From assembly GCA_016586335.1 (NCBI GenBank), contig BLYE01000051.1, positions 62,001-126,000 on the forward strand: a DNA stretch of 64,000 bases. The letters run 5' to 3'. The translations under genes and the position numbers were made by a program. Each line of letters begins with the position of its first letter. The stretch's first letter is position 1. Below are positions 32,431 through 42,932 of the stretch, piece after piece. The DNA comes from Nitzschia putrida. Its lineage: Eukaryota; Bacillariophyta; Bacillariophyceae; Bacillariales; Bacillariaceae. The notes beneath the pieces are model-generated. The model was given only the letters and a program-made list of their open reading frames with translations, did no database searches and was not told the origin of the DNA.

Positions 32431-33594
32431 ATGAACCAACACTCAAGTTCCGACGCCGCAGAGAACAAATCGATGAGGGTATTGGTACGGCACTGTGATC
32501 CCAATTCAACAGGGGAAGGATTAGGATCTCATGCTCGGGGTACTTTGTATCCATTGCTACGTGTAAGTCTGGCTTTTCAATGGGAGATTCTCTGGCAACC
32601 GAGTGAACAACCTTGCTGGTCATCCAAAGGAAACACCACACGTCCTGAATATGAGCAAGATTGCCACGATTTGGGAGAATGGCTTGGATTTGAAGAGCGA
32701 TTTGAAAACCTGGATCACAGTTCCTTGACAATTGTTCATATTGACTTGGAAGATGACCCTCGGTTAGGGAGAATCCTCGGCTCGCCCGTGATTCTTATTG
32801 ACTCCATCCGAGAATACATGCAAGAGCATGGCGAAAATGATTTTTACAGCGAAACCTCGTCGACTAGTCTCCCCCTTCAGGAGCAGGACAGAACAATTCT
32901 CATTTCGCTGAATGGACGCTTCCAATATCGTGATGATCCTTCAACTCCTGTTATGAACTACTTGCAATCACTTCGAGATAAATGGAGATCATCACAAAAT
33001 GCCGAGTCATGCCCTGATGAGCCTCGGGCACTTCGAATCGTCGCACACATTCGAGTTCCCGAGGATTATTGCAGCCAAGAATGGAAGGATGCCAATTCAA
33101 TAGACCACATGCTTGATACACTTCGAGTTGTATATAGCCATTGCACGGAGCTGCAGCCCAACCTTCCGGTCAAGTTGGACGTGTATACAGAGTCCACTTT
33201 TGGTTCGAAGGAGGAGGAGGCACTGTCAACGCAAGTAGAGAGTATGCTTGAGCATGGAACCTTGACCATACACAGACAAACGCCTCTACTTCCATGTGTT
33301 ACGGGTATGGCGACGGCTGACATTTTCATTCCAGCCTCGTCCTTTCTGTCAGCGTTTGCGTCATTCTTCCAATCTTCTTTGATTGTTCTTCCAAACGAAT
33401 CTACGCGGCACGAAAAGTACTTTGCTCCTCATTTACAACATGCTCACAAAATGGATCAAGGATCTCTTCCTTGTCCCAGTGACAAGAATACTACATGTCC
33501 CATTGTGAGAGTCGAGTCTGAGGAGGTACACTTGCGAAATGCCATCCAACAAGTACTTTTGACTACTACATATTCCAGAGATTTTGCCGGATGA
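32431..33594 (+). CDS. Unknown protein, possibly glycosyltransferase-like
   Basis: A 387-residue intronless frame with normal amino-acid balance and no signal peptide or membrane span. The central part alternates hydrophobic strands and polar loops: RALRIVAHIRVPEDYC, LPVKLDVYTEST, then GMATADIFIPASSFLSAFASFF. The pattern of an 'HIR' strand, a second strand about 70 residues on, and a 'D-x-F-[IV]-x-[AS]-x-S-x-[FL]-S' end recalls fucosyltransferase-type GT folds. I cannot name key residues and hold this loosely. It starts 157 bp after the reductase gene, on the same strand. Otherwise I do not recognise it. Confidence 0.65.
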   Translation: MNQHSSSDAAENKSMRVLVRHCDPNSTGEGLGSHARGTLYPLLRVSLAFQWEILWQPSEQPCWSSKGNTTRPEYEQDCHDLGEWLGFEERFENLDHSSLTIVHIDLEDDPRLGRILGSPVILIDSIREYMQEHGENDFYSETSSTSLPLQEQDRTILISLNGRFQYRDDPSTPVMNYLQSLRDKWRSSQNAESCPDEPRALRIVAHIRVPEDYCSQEWKDANSIDHMLDTLRVVYSHCTELQPNLPVKLDVYTESTFGSKEEEALSTQVESMLEHGTLTIHRQTPLLPCVTGMATADIFIPASSFLSAFASFFQSSLIVLPNESTRHEKYFAPHLQHAHKMDQGSLPCPSDKNTTCPIVRVESEEVHLRNAIQQVLLTTTYSRDFAG

Positions 33595-34997
33595 TACAAA
33601 GTTACCAAACCAAACATTCAGAGTTCCACTGCGTGTAGCTGGGGCTTCTGTGATCGACGTCTGTGTTTGACCTTGCTCTAGCTAGAGCCAGAGTGGCTGA
33701 TCTACGAGGAGCTCCTCTGCAAACCTGCCTACCAAGTTGTCTATTGTACCGCCCGTCCTACTGTTCCTTTTTCGTGATATCACGTACAGTACTACTCTAG
33801 GTAATGCACTACCGGTACAGTACTCGTAGTAATGCGTTGTTGCACTCGACCACCCTCCAAGAGTTCTTGTTGTGTCGATTACGCTACTACCAATACATTC
33901 CATAAATGGGTGTGAGTAGATCGTTCACCATCATTCGTTGCAGTGCTATCATCTCCAATGTTCGCAACATCCAAAATTGTGAAGGACTACCACGTAGTAC
34001 TAATAGTACTACTAACTAATACTAGTAGTGTGGAGGTTCAACAGAGACTCACCCCTCGAGAGCCAAATGCTTGGTGGAACATCGGTGGAAAATACTGCCC
34101 AATACTCTTGTTACCGGTAGTTGACATTCTACCTGGTGCTCTACCTCTAGTAGAGTATGTTACCGGTACCGTAGCACTCTACTACCGGCACATTACGCCC
34201 GATATTCTTGCGGTCTACCTACAATATTGTTACTACTAACAGTAGTTCTACCTTTCACTCTCTCTAGGATAGCGCCGTCGTACATCGTTTTCCCACAGCA
34301 TGGTGGCGGAACCATGCTCTTGTTGTTGATATAACTATATTTTTAGAAGGGCTGCACACTACGCGTCCTCGCAGCAGCAGCCGCGAGTAGTGGAGAAGAA
34401 GTAGTCCAGTACGCTACGAGTCCTCCGCGAACGGCAGCTACCATCATCTTCGTTTTTCGTACTAGTACAGTAGTAGTACTAACAGTACAGTACTACTCTA
34501 GTAGTAGCACTGGGATCATATTACCGGTAGTACCTGTAGTATCAGCAGGGTCTCCTGCTCACAACAACTTCTTGATCTCTCGAGTTGTTGACAATTGACA
34601 ATCTATAACAAACAAAGCACAAATTTGTCTTTCAAGTGTCAGCGAACACATCATCGTCGAAAAAGTGAAGCGTGCTTCTTACTACTAACGTACTAAATAA
34701 CTCTACCTACATATAACATATAAGGCATTCGCCGATGAAAGCGAATCACCACGCAATATCGAACACCAACAGGAAGGGATTCTTCTTATTGTAGCGTTTA
34801 GCTGTCCGATCCTCCAGGAAGATTCCAATAGATTCATGATTGACGGTGCCGCCCCCTGGATGTGAAGAACTTGAGTAGGTAGTTTCCTCCAGGTCTTGCT
34901 TGTGGAGGTTTGGGTGGTTCGTCACTCTCCTCCTCCTGCATTGTAACTGCAATCTTTCGTTTGTGCTGCTGCTCAGCCAGTGAATCGTCCTTGAACA
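33595..34997. other. Intergenic region rich in TACCGGTA and AGTACT motifs
   Basis: 1.4 kb without a supported gene. It is dense in short palindromic words: TACCGGTA at 33810, 34112, 34161 and 34522, and many AGTACTA/CTACTAG words. Such words also occur in other spacers of this window, but this is the strongest cluster. Function unknown. Confidence 0.55.
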
Positions 34998-36323
34998 ATG
35001 AAGTTTTGCAAAAGCCTGCAACGAGTAATTGATGTGTCAGATCCTGCCTGGGCCCCCTATTGGATGAACTACAAACTTCTCAAGGTAAGCTGGCTACAAT
35101 GCGTCGTTTTGTGGACCCCGCAGAGCTGGGAACTTCTCTGTGGGCAAAGGCTTCGCCTGATGTGGTCCTACCAATGGTACTGTCTGTTGTAACAGCACTG
35201 ATACCACGTACGTGTTACTAATCCACTGTTTGATGTTGCCTCGAATCTCCTTGCTCCTACTCTCCTACGCTCCTTTGAACAGCACATCATCAAGCAACTT
35301 CCACCCAAAGCTGAGAGCGAACCCACAGAACAGTCATCCTTGTCTCCAAGATCAAGAATTGTGTCTGTTTCTTCGGCAAACGACTCGACTCAGCAAGAGG
35401 ATCAAGCAACCATCCCAACCAACCAGCCATCAACGGCATCGGAGACAACTTCCTCGGGCGCTACAACTAGTACACAAACATCCAAAGCTACCTTGGGAAA
35501 ATGCCCTCAGGAGGTGACCTTCTTCAAGGCAGTCCATACAGAATTGAAAAAGGCAGAGTTTTTCTTCGATCGAGCCACTGAGGAGCATGAGATTCGAGTC
35601 GATCGTGTGGCAGCTGGATTAGACATGACACTGTTCCCCAACACTACCACCACCACCACCACCACCACCATGGGCTCCGCAAGCCCCACAATTTTACCCC
35701 AAAGTTCCAAGGCACAAGCGGAACTTTCCTCCTCCGATGTGACCCGGCGAAAGGCGATCAACCACGCATTGACGCGCTTGCACAAGGACCTATTGTTGTT
35801 GGAAACCTATGCTATCATGTCCTATGTAGGGTTTTCCAAGATCCTCAAGAAGCATGACAAGGTGACGGGCTATGCCACTCGGCAAACCTTTATGGAAAAT
35901 ATTGTCAACAAGTCCACATTAGCTCATTATCCTCGGCTCGTTCTGTTGATTCAACGATGCAATGAGCTAGTGGCCTCTGTGGAACGAGAAGGTATGCGAG
36001 GACCTCTCTCGGAAGATGAACAATTATTCTTGAGTACGATTCATTCTTTGAACGATGAAGCTCGAGAAGGCAAGAGAAGCGACGAAGATGATAATGATGG
36101 GGAACGTGAAAATGTGGAGACTGGCGGCATCCACCATCATGCTCCTACGAAAAGCAATGCCATTCGCGATTCCGATGAGGAAAGTGCTTGTGATGATAGT
36201 ACTACCAAAAACCAGTCTACTACTACCAGCTGTACGGGTGCTGTTTCTGTCAAGCGAAAACAACAGCAGGCAGAGACACCCGATTCCCCATCCTCATCGA
36301 AACGGGCACGGGTGGCTGTATAA
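34998..36323 (+). CDS. SPX-domain protein (inositol pyrophosphate / phosphate-status sensor)
   Basis: Two exons, 34998-35084 and 35283-36323. A 198-bp GTAAGC...CAG intron joins YKLL-K to HIIKQLPP, giving 375 residues. The start MKFCKSLQRVIDVSDPAW is a typical SPX head. The third SPX helix with its Lys cluster is SKILKKHDKV at about residue 210; these lysines bind inositol pyrophosphates in the family. A disordered Ser/Thr insert (about 45-105) and a Thr run from an ACC repeat split the domain. The C-terminus is acidic and disordered, ending in KRARVAV. There is no transporter, EXS, RING or VTC part, so it is a stand-alone SPX protein, likely a regulator of phosphate starvation responses. Confidence 0.88.
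35641..35671 (+). repeat. (ACC)n coding microsatellite
   Basis: Pure ACC/CAC run of about 30 bases coding for a Thr stretch within the SPX protein. A second CAC run lies outside the gene at about 36370-36394. Confidence 0.85.
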
Positions 36324-36788
36324 AGAAAGCCAACCCCATCACATCACAGTATACTTTTACTACTACTACTATCACCACCACCACCACCACCACCCAACGA
36401 ACAGCTACTCATGGTGGTCGTTTTGCAATACTATCGTGATGATATTACTATAGTTTTTGTCTATTATTTTGTCTGTCTCTGTATCTACTACTGTACTGGT
36501 AGTACTATCAATACGATAGAATAGCAAGTTTGTGATGCTGAGTAGAGTTGCAGCAGTCCAATACTACATCGATACGTGAATTGTCTAATGCTAATACTAA
36601 TAGTCATTTACAAAAAGAGGATCCATGGTGTGACCCACAATACTACCGTACGGTACTTTGATCCCTCCAGGAATCTACCAACAACAACAATGCATGAACA
36701 GACTTTATCCATCCATCGATTCATGCTTCCATCCATCGATTCATGCTTCCATCCATCCCAACCACAGCAAGTAAGCTACCAAACCACT
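36324..36788. other. Intergenic region with simple repeats
   Basis: 465 bp between convergent genes. It contains a CAC/ACC microsatellite (36370-36394) and a 20-bp tandem repeat ATCCATCGATTCATGCTTCC in two full copies (36711-36730, 36731-36750) plus a partial third. Confidence 0.7.
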
Positions 36789-37268
36789 TTAAGGAGCCGG
36801 TGCCGCATACCCCACAGAGATTTGTGGTTGTGTATGAAGTTCAAAGGTCATACGAGTACCCATAGTATCATCATCTTCCTGTTGTGGCACCATACGACCA
36901 TGAGGAACCCCTGAAGCCATAATGGACAAACCCCCATAAACACGACGACTCGAAGAGGAGGACGAAGAACGGCGCTTCCAAAGCGTGACCAATCCAATCA
37001 ATACTAGAAAAAAGAGAGAAACCGAAGCCACATTGGAACCCATGGAAGAAGAAGATGATGTAGATGTTGATGCAGGTGACGCAGGTGTGGATGCTTTGGC
37101 CGTGGTTGGAACGGCTCCACTGTCGCGAATTTGGGAGCGCAAGGCGTCAATTTCTCCCTTGAGAACTTCAATCTTCTCCTTGTCGTCCATTTTATGAGCA
37201 CGTTGATTGGGATGCTTTTCCATTGCCATGGCTTGTTGATTTTGGAAGGAACCTCGAACGGAAGACAT
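36789..37268 (-). CDS. Small single-pass membrane protein
   Basis: A 159-residue frame. Residues 26-50 form a short charged coiled coil (DDKEKIEVLKGEIDALRSQI). A Ser/Ala/Thr-rich linker follows (55-78). One membrane span (about 79-97, VASVSLFFLVLIGLVTLW) ends in a basic WKRRSSSSSSSRR stop, so the C-terminus is probably cytosolic. No signal peptide, no known domain. It shares an intergenic region with the divergent AspH-like gene. Function unknown. Confidence 0.65.
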   Translation of the reverse strand: MSSVRGSFQNQQAMAMEKHPNQRAHKMDDKEKIEVLKGEIDALRSQIRDSGAVPTTAKASTPASPASTSTSSSSSMGSNVASVSLFFLVLIGLVTLWKRRSSSSSSSRRVYGGLSIMASGVPHGRMVPQQEDDDTMGTRMTFELHTQPQISVGYAAPAP

Positions 37269-37640
37269 GATGATTGTATTGTAGTTAGAGTGATGATGCA
37301 GTGTTGTTGTTGTTGTTGTTGTTGTGCTGGTTCTTTCGTCTTTGGTCTGTCTTCATGTGAACGAAGAAACAATACAAGAACGAACGGAAGCGCCTGTCGG
37401 TTCAGCCCGTATCTGGAGTATGTCGCATTGGACATGTGACAAGCCAGTTGACGACGCGCCGGTCGACCGTTCCGGTGGATTGACAACATCGAATGGTTCA
37501 TCATGGACATGCGTCTGTGCATCGTTAGGATTGGATGTTGGATCGGGGAAAAGATACGCAGCTACGAACAACCATCGTCCATCGCCCAACGTACCGTACA
37601 TCACCAACAACAGCAACAGGAACAGCAACAACACGCGACC
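37269..37640. promoter_or_regulatory. Divergent intergenic region
   Basis: 372 bp between the divergent membrane-protein and AspH-like genes. It has a GTT/CAA run at 37304-37325 (leader of the minus gene) and a CAACAG-rich leader before 37641. An open frame upstream of 37641 reaches 37503 but looks like leader sequence. Confidence 0.45.
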
Positions 37641-38594
37641 ATGAGGATCCTACTAAACCGTACCAGCCAAGTATTGGCATCCGTTTCCAAGTCATGTCAC
37701 AAATACTACCCAACAACAACAACTGCTACTAAAGCAACAACATCAACCAGTATGCAAAGGACATTTTCCTCCGAGGATAACAGCAGCAGCAACGAATCCC
37801 AAGCGTTGTGTGATGTCATCCAAGGTCCTTCCTTGTTGCGGACTCCCGTCCCTCGTCCCAATCCAAGTTTGCTCTACTTGCCTGGACTTCGAAGTCTTCC
37901 TTTCTGGACGGCTCCCGACTACCGTAGAATCGCTTATGGAGATCCTACCTTGACTCATGTCGTCAATCATTTGGAAGCCAATGTCGAGACCATCCGTCAA
38001 GAGTATTTGCAAGTGGCACCTGGTATGCGAAGTGACTATGAAGCCACCGATCATGGAGTTGCTGGAAATCCCTCTAAAACGGGTCCTACCGGTAGTACAT
38101 TGCACGATGGGATTTGGGAATGGCATTCGTACATGAACAAGGGAAATGTACAAGGACATTTTGTCTTTCATTTTCGTCAAACGGCCAACATTCTTCAGTC
38201 TCTACGTGATGATGGTCTCTTGTTTGAAGGAACTCCCTTTGGATTTTGTTTCTTTTCGACACTTCATGCAGGAGCTACCATTCAGGCGCATACGGCTCCC
38301 ATGAACTTTCGGTTGCGCATTCATTTGCCCTTGATTGTTCCGACTACCGATGATGATGCTCACGAAGACATGCCCTCATGTGGAATTCGTGTCGGCAATA
38401 TGGTTCGTCCATGGACACAAGATAAGGCTTTGGTGTTGGATGATAGTTATGATCATGAAGTATGGAACCGTACCGATCAAAATCGTGTCTTGTTGTTGGT
38501 CGATATTTGGCATCCCGACGTTTCCTTGGCGGAGCGAAAAGAGATTATTCAAATGTTTCAAGAGGCAAGACAACAGGGACTATGGAAACGATAA
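37641..38594 (+). CDS. Aspartyl/asparaginyl beta-hydroxylase-like 2-oxoglutarate oxygenase
   Basis: A 317-residue protein. Residues about 155-295 match the AspH catalytic domain. H217 (IQAHTAP) and H272 (YDHEVWN) are the two iron ligands; this family lacks the acidic third ligand. R224/R226 (FRLRIHLP) and R282 (NRVLLLVDIWHP) fit 2-oxoglutarate binding. The reaction is 2-oxoglutarate- and O2-dependent beta-hydroxylation of Asp or Asn in a protein. The N-terminus MRILLNRTSQVLASVSKSC is basic, Ser-rich and acid-free, so mitochondrial targeting is likely. This would be unusual for AspH, which sits in the ER. The start at 37641 is preferred over 37503. Confidence 0.85.
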   Translation: MRILLNRTSQVLASVSKSCHKYYPTTTTATKATTSTSMQRTFSSEDNSSSNESQALCDVIQGPSLLRTPVPRPNPSLLYLPGLRSLPFWTAPDYRRIAYGDPTLTHVVNHLEANVETIRQEYLQVAPGMRSDYEATDHGVAGNPSKTGPTGSTLHDGIWEWHSYMNKGNVQGHFVFHFRQTANILQSLRDDGLLFEGTPFGFCFFSTLHAGATIQAHTAPMNFRLRIHLPLIVPTTDDDAHEDMPSCGIRVGNMVRPWTQDKALVLDDSYDHEVWNRTDQNRVLLLVDIWHPDVSLAERKEIIQMFQEARQQGLWKR

Positions 38595-38952
38595 ACATTA
38601 AGTTCTTTTTTTTGAAAATATAATGATGCATATAGTTAGAACACCTGTACTACCTGTGCTAGGTGCTAGAATCATATCGTGAAATCCACAGGGTGAATGT
38701 TGTGGTGACACTACTTCCTACAGTCACCGTTTCTTCTCGTTCCGAAACCATTAACTCACCTTTATGGTCTTTCTGGATTGATATATTATAGTATTTCTAT
38801 AGTGAATACATCATGGGAATTTAGTAAGTGGCAATGGGGGTCGTATCGTACAAAGAAAACAATTTGTGCCCCCTTTTGGATAGTGTCCTATAGCCACATG
38901 ATACTGTGTTCTTGTTTGGTCCAGTGGCTGATGCATGCTGTGTTCTTTAGTA
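38595..38952. other. Intergenic region between convergent genes
   Basis: About 360 bp, A/T-rich at 38605-38640 and 38775-38805. No gene or structured repeat seen. Confidence 0.4.
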
Positions 38953-40581
38953 TCACAGGCGAATGTCTTGAAAGCCGGCATTGTCTTCGTCTGGATCTGA
39001 CTTTCTGCTACCATCATCAAAAGATGACAATGTATCATTCCAACCAGAGTCAGATTCCAAGGAAATGGTGTCTTCACGATCTCCAGCTATCGTCACGGCT
39101 CTACTGGTGTCCAACACTTCCAGACCTCCTTCGACATCTGCTACCAAATCGATTGGTCGTTGATGATCCATCATCATGCATGGAGAAGTGTCGCAGCTCA
39201 CTTCAAGCTCTGTAGCAGTCCTTACATCGGTTGGTGTAGACTGACTCTCCATGATTTGCAAGTGACGAGGCTGAGAAGAGCGGGTCAACTTTCGATACCA
39301 CCAACGACGTCCAGAGCGCCTCGCTCGAATCACCACCATCAGTGCCACGAGGCTCAAGAGGCAAGCTGCCGTCAAGAGCACCCAATTGGCAGAGAGGCCT
39401 GCATTGCTCTTGTTGGAAGAAGATGACCCTTTGTTGTCGCGAGGATCCGAAAGGCCAATCCAATGAATGGGGGCAGAGGTAGGAGCTTGCGTGGTAGTGC
39501 TTACTGTTGGAATTTTCGTTTCCGAAGAAGGGTTTCCAGTGTTTGGATCGCTGGTGGGTGAAAACGTCACGTCGGTCGCATTGGAGGACGGATCCATCGT
39601 GGGTTCCCAAGTAGTAGTCGTAGAATTGTAGGAAAACGTCGGCGCCAGAGTTGGAGGGCTGCTCTCAGTTTCGTTCCAAGTCACGAACGTCGTGGGGGAA
39701 TACGTTGCGTTTTCGGATGGATCCAAGGTAACATTTGGATAAAGCGTGGTGGAAGGAGCAACCGTTGGGGCTTCGCTGGTGGTGGTGCTGGTCGTGGTTG
39801 TTGATGGGACAGAGGTTTCACTGGGTGTGTCGGAGGGGGTGAGGCAAAAGCTGCTACCAAGGTATTCGGCAGTAGGACAAGGGAGACAAGGTTCTTCCAG
39901 ACTCTGCTGTCTACCCTTTTCCGGGGAATAGGTATACATCGGACAAGCGATTCCATCACACCCAAATGGGCTGTCATCCACCTCGTTCACTGGAAAACCA
40001 TCACAAAAGGCGGCAGGTACAGTGCCGGTGAAGGCCGTATCATAGATTTGAAGATCCCTCAACCTGGGTAGATCGGCCAAACAATCTGGCAGGGTGCCAG
40101 TCAGCATGTTTCCAAACAAATCCAAACCGTGCAACTCAGACAAGTCACAGATACTTCCTGTCAGAGGACCGGTAAAGTCGTTGTATTGGAGGAGGACTCG
40201 TTTCAACTGCCCCATGTTGGACCAATCAGTAGGCAGAAGCCCTGAGATTCGGTTGCGGTAGATCTCCAAATGTTGCAACCCCCTCAGGTTGTATAGCGCA
40301 TCCATCGGAAGCGTGCCATGTAGCTCATTGGACCCCAAAGCCAATCGTTCCAGACCAGTCAAAACTCCAATCTCGGACGGCACGGTGCCGAACAATTGCC
40401 TCGAAGTCCAATCAACGGCAACCACATGATTGTTCGAGGTGTTACACTCAATCCCTGGGATGGAACAAGCATCAGTCACGTTGGATGTTGGCCACCAATC
40501 CAAGTTGCTCCCATAAAACTCAAATACATCATACATGGCCTCCAAGGCCTCCAATTCGGTGTAGTTGTAGTCGTTCTGCAT
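38953..40581 (-). CDS. Plant-type LRR single-pass surface protein
   Basis: A 542-residue frame. An LRR cap (LEAMYDVFEFYG, CSIPGIECN) is followed by about five plant-type repeats at residues 60-185 (QLFGTVPSEIG, ELHGTLP, RISGLLPTDW, DFTGPLTGSI, MLTGTLP). A Cys-rich patch follows (CPMYTYSPEKG, CLPCPTAEYLG). A long Thr/Ser/Pro stalk with many N-x-[ST] sites comes next, then one membrane span (about residues 400-422, LLTAACLLSLVALMVVI), a basic stop and a 120-residue acidic cytosolic tail without a kinase. It should be a cell-surface recognition or adhesion protein. No signal peptide is present at this ATG. An upstream hydrophobic frame (about 40733-40609) is cut off by a TGA at 40606-40608, so the 5' end is unresolved. 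Confidence 0.8.
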   Translation of the reverse strand: MQNDYNYTELEALEAMYDVFEFYGSNLDWWPTSNVTDACSIPGIECNTSNNHVVAVDWTSRQLFGTVPSEIGVLTGLERLALGSNELHGTLPMDALYNLRGLQHLEIYRNRISGLLPTDWSNMGQLKRVLLQYNDFTGPLTGSICDLSELHGLDLFGNMLTGTLPDCLADLPRLRDLQIYDTAFTGTVPAAFCDGFPVNEVDDSPFGCDGIACPMYTYSPEKGRQQSLEEPCLPCPTAEYLGSSFCLTPSDTPSETSVPSTTTTSTTTSEAPTVAPSTTLYPNVTLDPSENATYSPTTFVTWNETESSPPTLAPTFSYNSTTTTWEPTMDPSSNATDVTFSPTSDPNTGNPSSETKIPTVSTTTQAPTSAPIHWIGLSDPRDNKGSSSSNKSNAGLSANWVLLTAACLLSLVALMVVIRARRSGRRWWYRKLTRSSQPRHLQIMESQSTPTDVRTATELEVSCDTSPCMMMDHQRPIDLVADVEGGLEVLDTSRAVTIAGDREDTISLESDSGWNDTLSSFDDGSRKSDPDEDNAGFQDIRL

Positions 40582-41805
40582 GTTTTTCGATTCTATGACA
40601 CCAAGTCAGTCCAAAACACCATTGGAGTCCCACGTTTCTCCAACACCACAACAAGTCGGAGACGTCTGCATGAGATATGGGAGAATGGTGGGAATCGCCA
40701 AGGAGACATCCAATATCACCACCACTCCAACTACTCAACGCAAGATCGGAAACGGAAAACCCCACGCCGTGGATATCCAGCAGAGGTGCGCTGGAAGGAG
40801 GAACGGGCTCATCGTCAGTCTGATCCACTTTTCTACGAAGCGGAAACCGACCCAAGAGACCACTAACAAGCTAGTATCGGAAGAAAGAGGGTCGACATGG
40901 AACAGCATTGACGCTAGAATATTCGTTTTGGGTCACTTCACCCCCTTCCAGGCAGGAGCAAGGTGGCTCGCTCTTCTGGGAATTTCGGTTCTCGGTTTTC
41001 GGTAAACGTGGAATAGGAGTAAACAGCGTCGTTCGCAAACAAGCAGCGGTCACAAGCGAATAGTGAGAATCGTTCTGCCCCCAATACAATTAACCTCTTG
41101 CGACACGACACAAGATCTATGCGCCACCTCAATTTAACCTCACGTTGTTGAACAATCCACTTTATACAACGCTACACATTGCTACAACAACACTACCAAG
41201 CACTACCGGTAACTACCGGTAGTACCAGTACTACTTGCTACAGTTTCGTTTGCACTACTTCTTCCTACTGGTACGGTAGTACCTTGCGACTTGCGAGTTG
41301 TCATCTCAGGTTTGTTGTTTGGAAGCTATCGGCAAGCGATCGGGAAGCCATCGCGATCTCTAGTACTAGAGTATTTCACACCGAAACAAAGGTTTGTCTA
41401 GCATCACCACAGCATTCTGTTCAAATATTACTATTAATAGAATCTTGTTGTCCTCACCACTCACCACCACAAACTGCCGTACCTACTATAACGGTAGGTA
41501 GTTAGTCCTAAAGTTTTGGTTCTTAGAAGATCTAGTGGTACCTGGTGGTGGCTGTTTGTCTGGGGGGGAAAGGTCAGCAGTGGGTTGCCGTGGAATGGAC
41601 ACCTAGCACTATGGCCATCTGGTGAAGGAACTGCTGCGGTAGTAGTCCGAGTACGTACTGCTAACAGTAGCAATGGTGACGGCGGTGTGCTTGTAGGAAG
41701 CACACAAGAAGAGCGTTGGCTCTAATCTCTCTCTCGGCCGCCAACAGGAACGAGCAAATCTAGCTAGTCGTCGCGGGGTGCATTGATATGGTGTCTCCAA
41801 ACTTT
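40582..41805. other. Intergenic region, 5' side possibly part of the LRR gene
   Basis: The first 280 bp may hold missing 5' exons of the LRR gene. The frame at 40855-40640 on the minus strand has a protein-like stretch (DDEPVPPSSAPLLDIHG). The rest is spacer with two TACCGGTA words (41204, 41214) and GTACT tracts. No other gene is supported. Confidence 0.45.
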
Positions 41806-42932
41806 CTACCGTTCTTGTTCTTCTTGTTCCTGAGGCGGTCCACCAGGTGATGGTGGTCTGTCGTCGGAGATTGACAGATTATCCCACATGGTGTCCATAG
41901 ATGTTAGTACGGCATCATCGTCAATCATATCCACTCTATCACCACCCTCGTCGAGCACAGGAAAGAAGGATCTCCCTTCAAATTCGATGGAATGGTCGGA
42001 AGTCCTTCTTAGAGATGAATGGTTGTTGGCGGAAGTGTCGTGCCGTAGCAATAGGGAAGACTCGGGAGAAAAGGGCGGACCTTGAAGAGAGCTGCTTTGC
42101 AGGTTGATACCACTAGAACCAAACGATTCAGATGGCTGTTCCGCTCCTACTAATGCTGCTGGCAACACTACCGGTAGCACCCCGGTTCTTGTTGGCAGTT
42201 GGCCACCAGAAGCGTTGGTGGTAGATTGGGTGTGCCTCTGTGGCGGGACAGTATTTCTTCTTGCCTCCGCCAATGAATGTTGAATGATCCCAGGAATTAC
42301 GTATTGGGCTGGAGAACGGAGTATCCGCTGCCATGTCACTACCTCATTCCAGGACATGACGTTGTAGTCATCGATTTCCCTGTAGAATGAGGATGGCGGG
42401 GCATCTTCTGTAGTACTCTGGTATGTCACCATCAGCCTACAGCTACCAAGGTTACCTCTAATGAAGAGTGGGTGTCCATATGCACCTTTTAGAGGTCCCT
42501 GCTGCACTTTCTTGAACTTGTATGTGTTTCTGAAAGGAAGAAAACAAGCAAAACAGAAATTGATGTTAAGTCGTGTTTTCGTCCTCATATTGCACTACTA
42601 CGCTATGCTCATACTCCCTCAATCACCCCGCTAACCACATGAACTTACAACTGTCGGGTAAAACTCTTCCAGTTCCTCGTGTTGAAAAAAGCTGGAAGAA
42701 CAATGTTGGAAAAACGCTCCTGATCATTAACGATGAAGGCTTTGTTTGTAACCCAAACGACACTAGTTTCGCCTGTGGTTTCCGCCCAGGACAATAGCTC
42801 ATGAAGCTTCATTGGAAATCTACTGCCATTACTATTGCTTTCCTCTGACGACATGGATGAAACGGAAGAATACCCCCACACAGGGAAGCATGGACCCAGG
42901 GGATGCACAGCAGCACAAGGTTCAGGAACCAT
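41806..42932 (-). CDS. Heat-shock-factor-type transcription factor
   Basis: Two exons on the minus strand, 42932-42649 and 42529-41806. A 119-bp GTAAGT...TTTCAG intron joins FTRQ-L to NTYKFKK in frame; the product is 335 residues. The HSF DNA-binding domain spans about 37-122: RFPMKLHELLSWAE, VVWVTNKAFIVNDQERFSN, then the recognition helix NWKSFTRQLNTYKFKKV and HPLFIRGN. The intron sits at the exact join after the recognition helix, a common site in HSF genes. No clear HR-A/B coiled coil follows, and the C-terminal 210 residues are Ser/Asp-rich and disordered. Diatoms have greatly expanded HSF families of this short type. The frame is open upstream to about 43076 but lacks an ATG, so an extra 5' exon is possible. 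Confidence 0.88.

Noticed and set aside
35641..36394. CRISPR-like or minisatellite array around the ACC runs
   Set aside because: These are simple trinucleotide repeats and one 20-bp repeat in two copies; no spacer-repeat structure.
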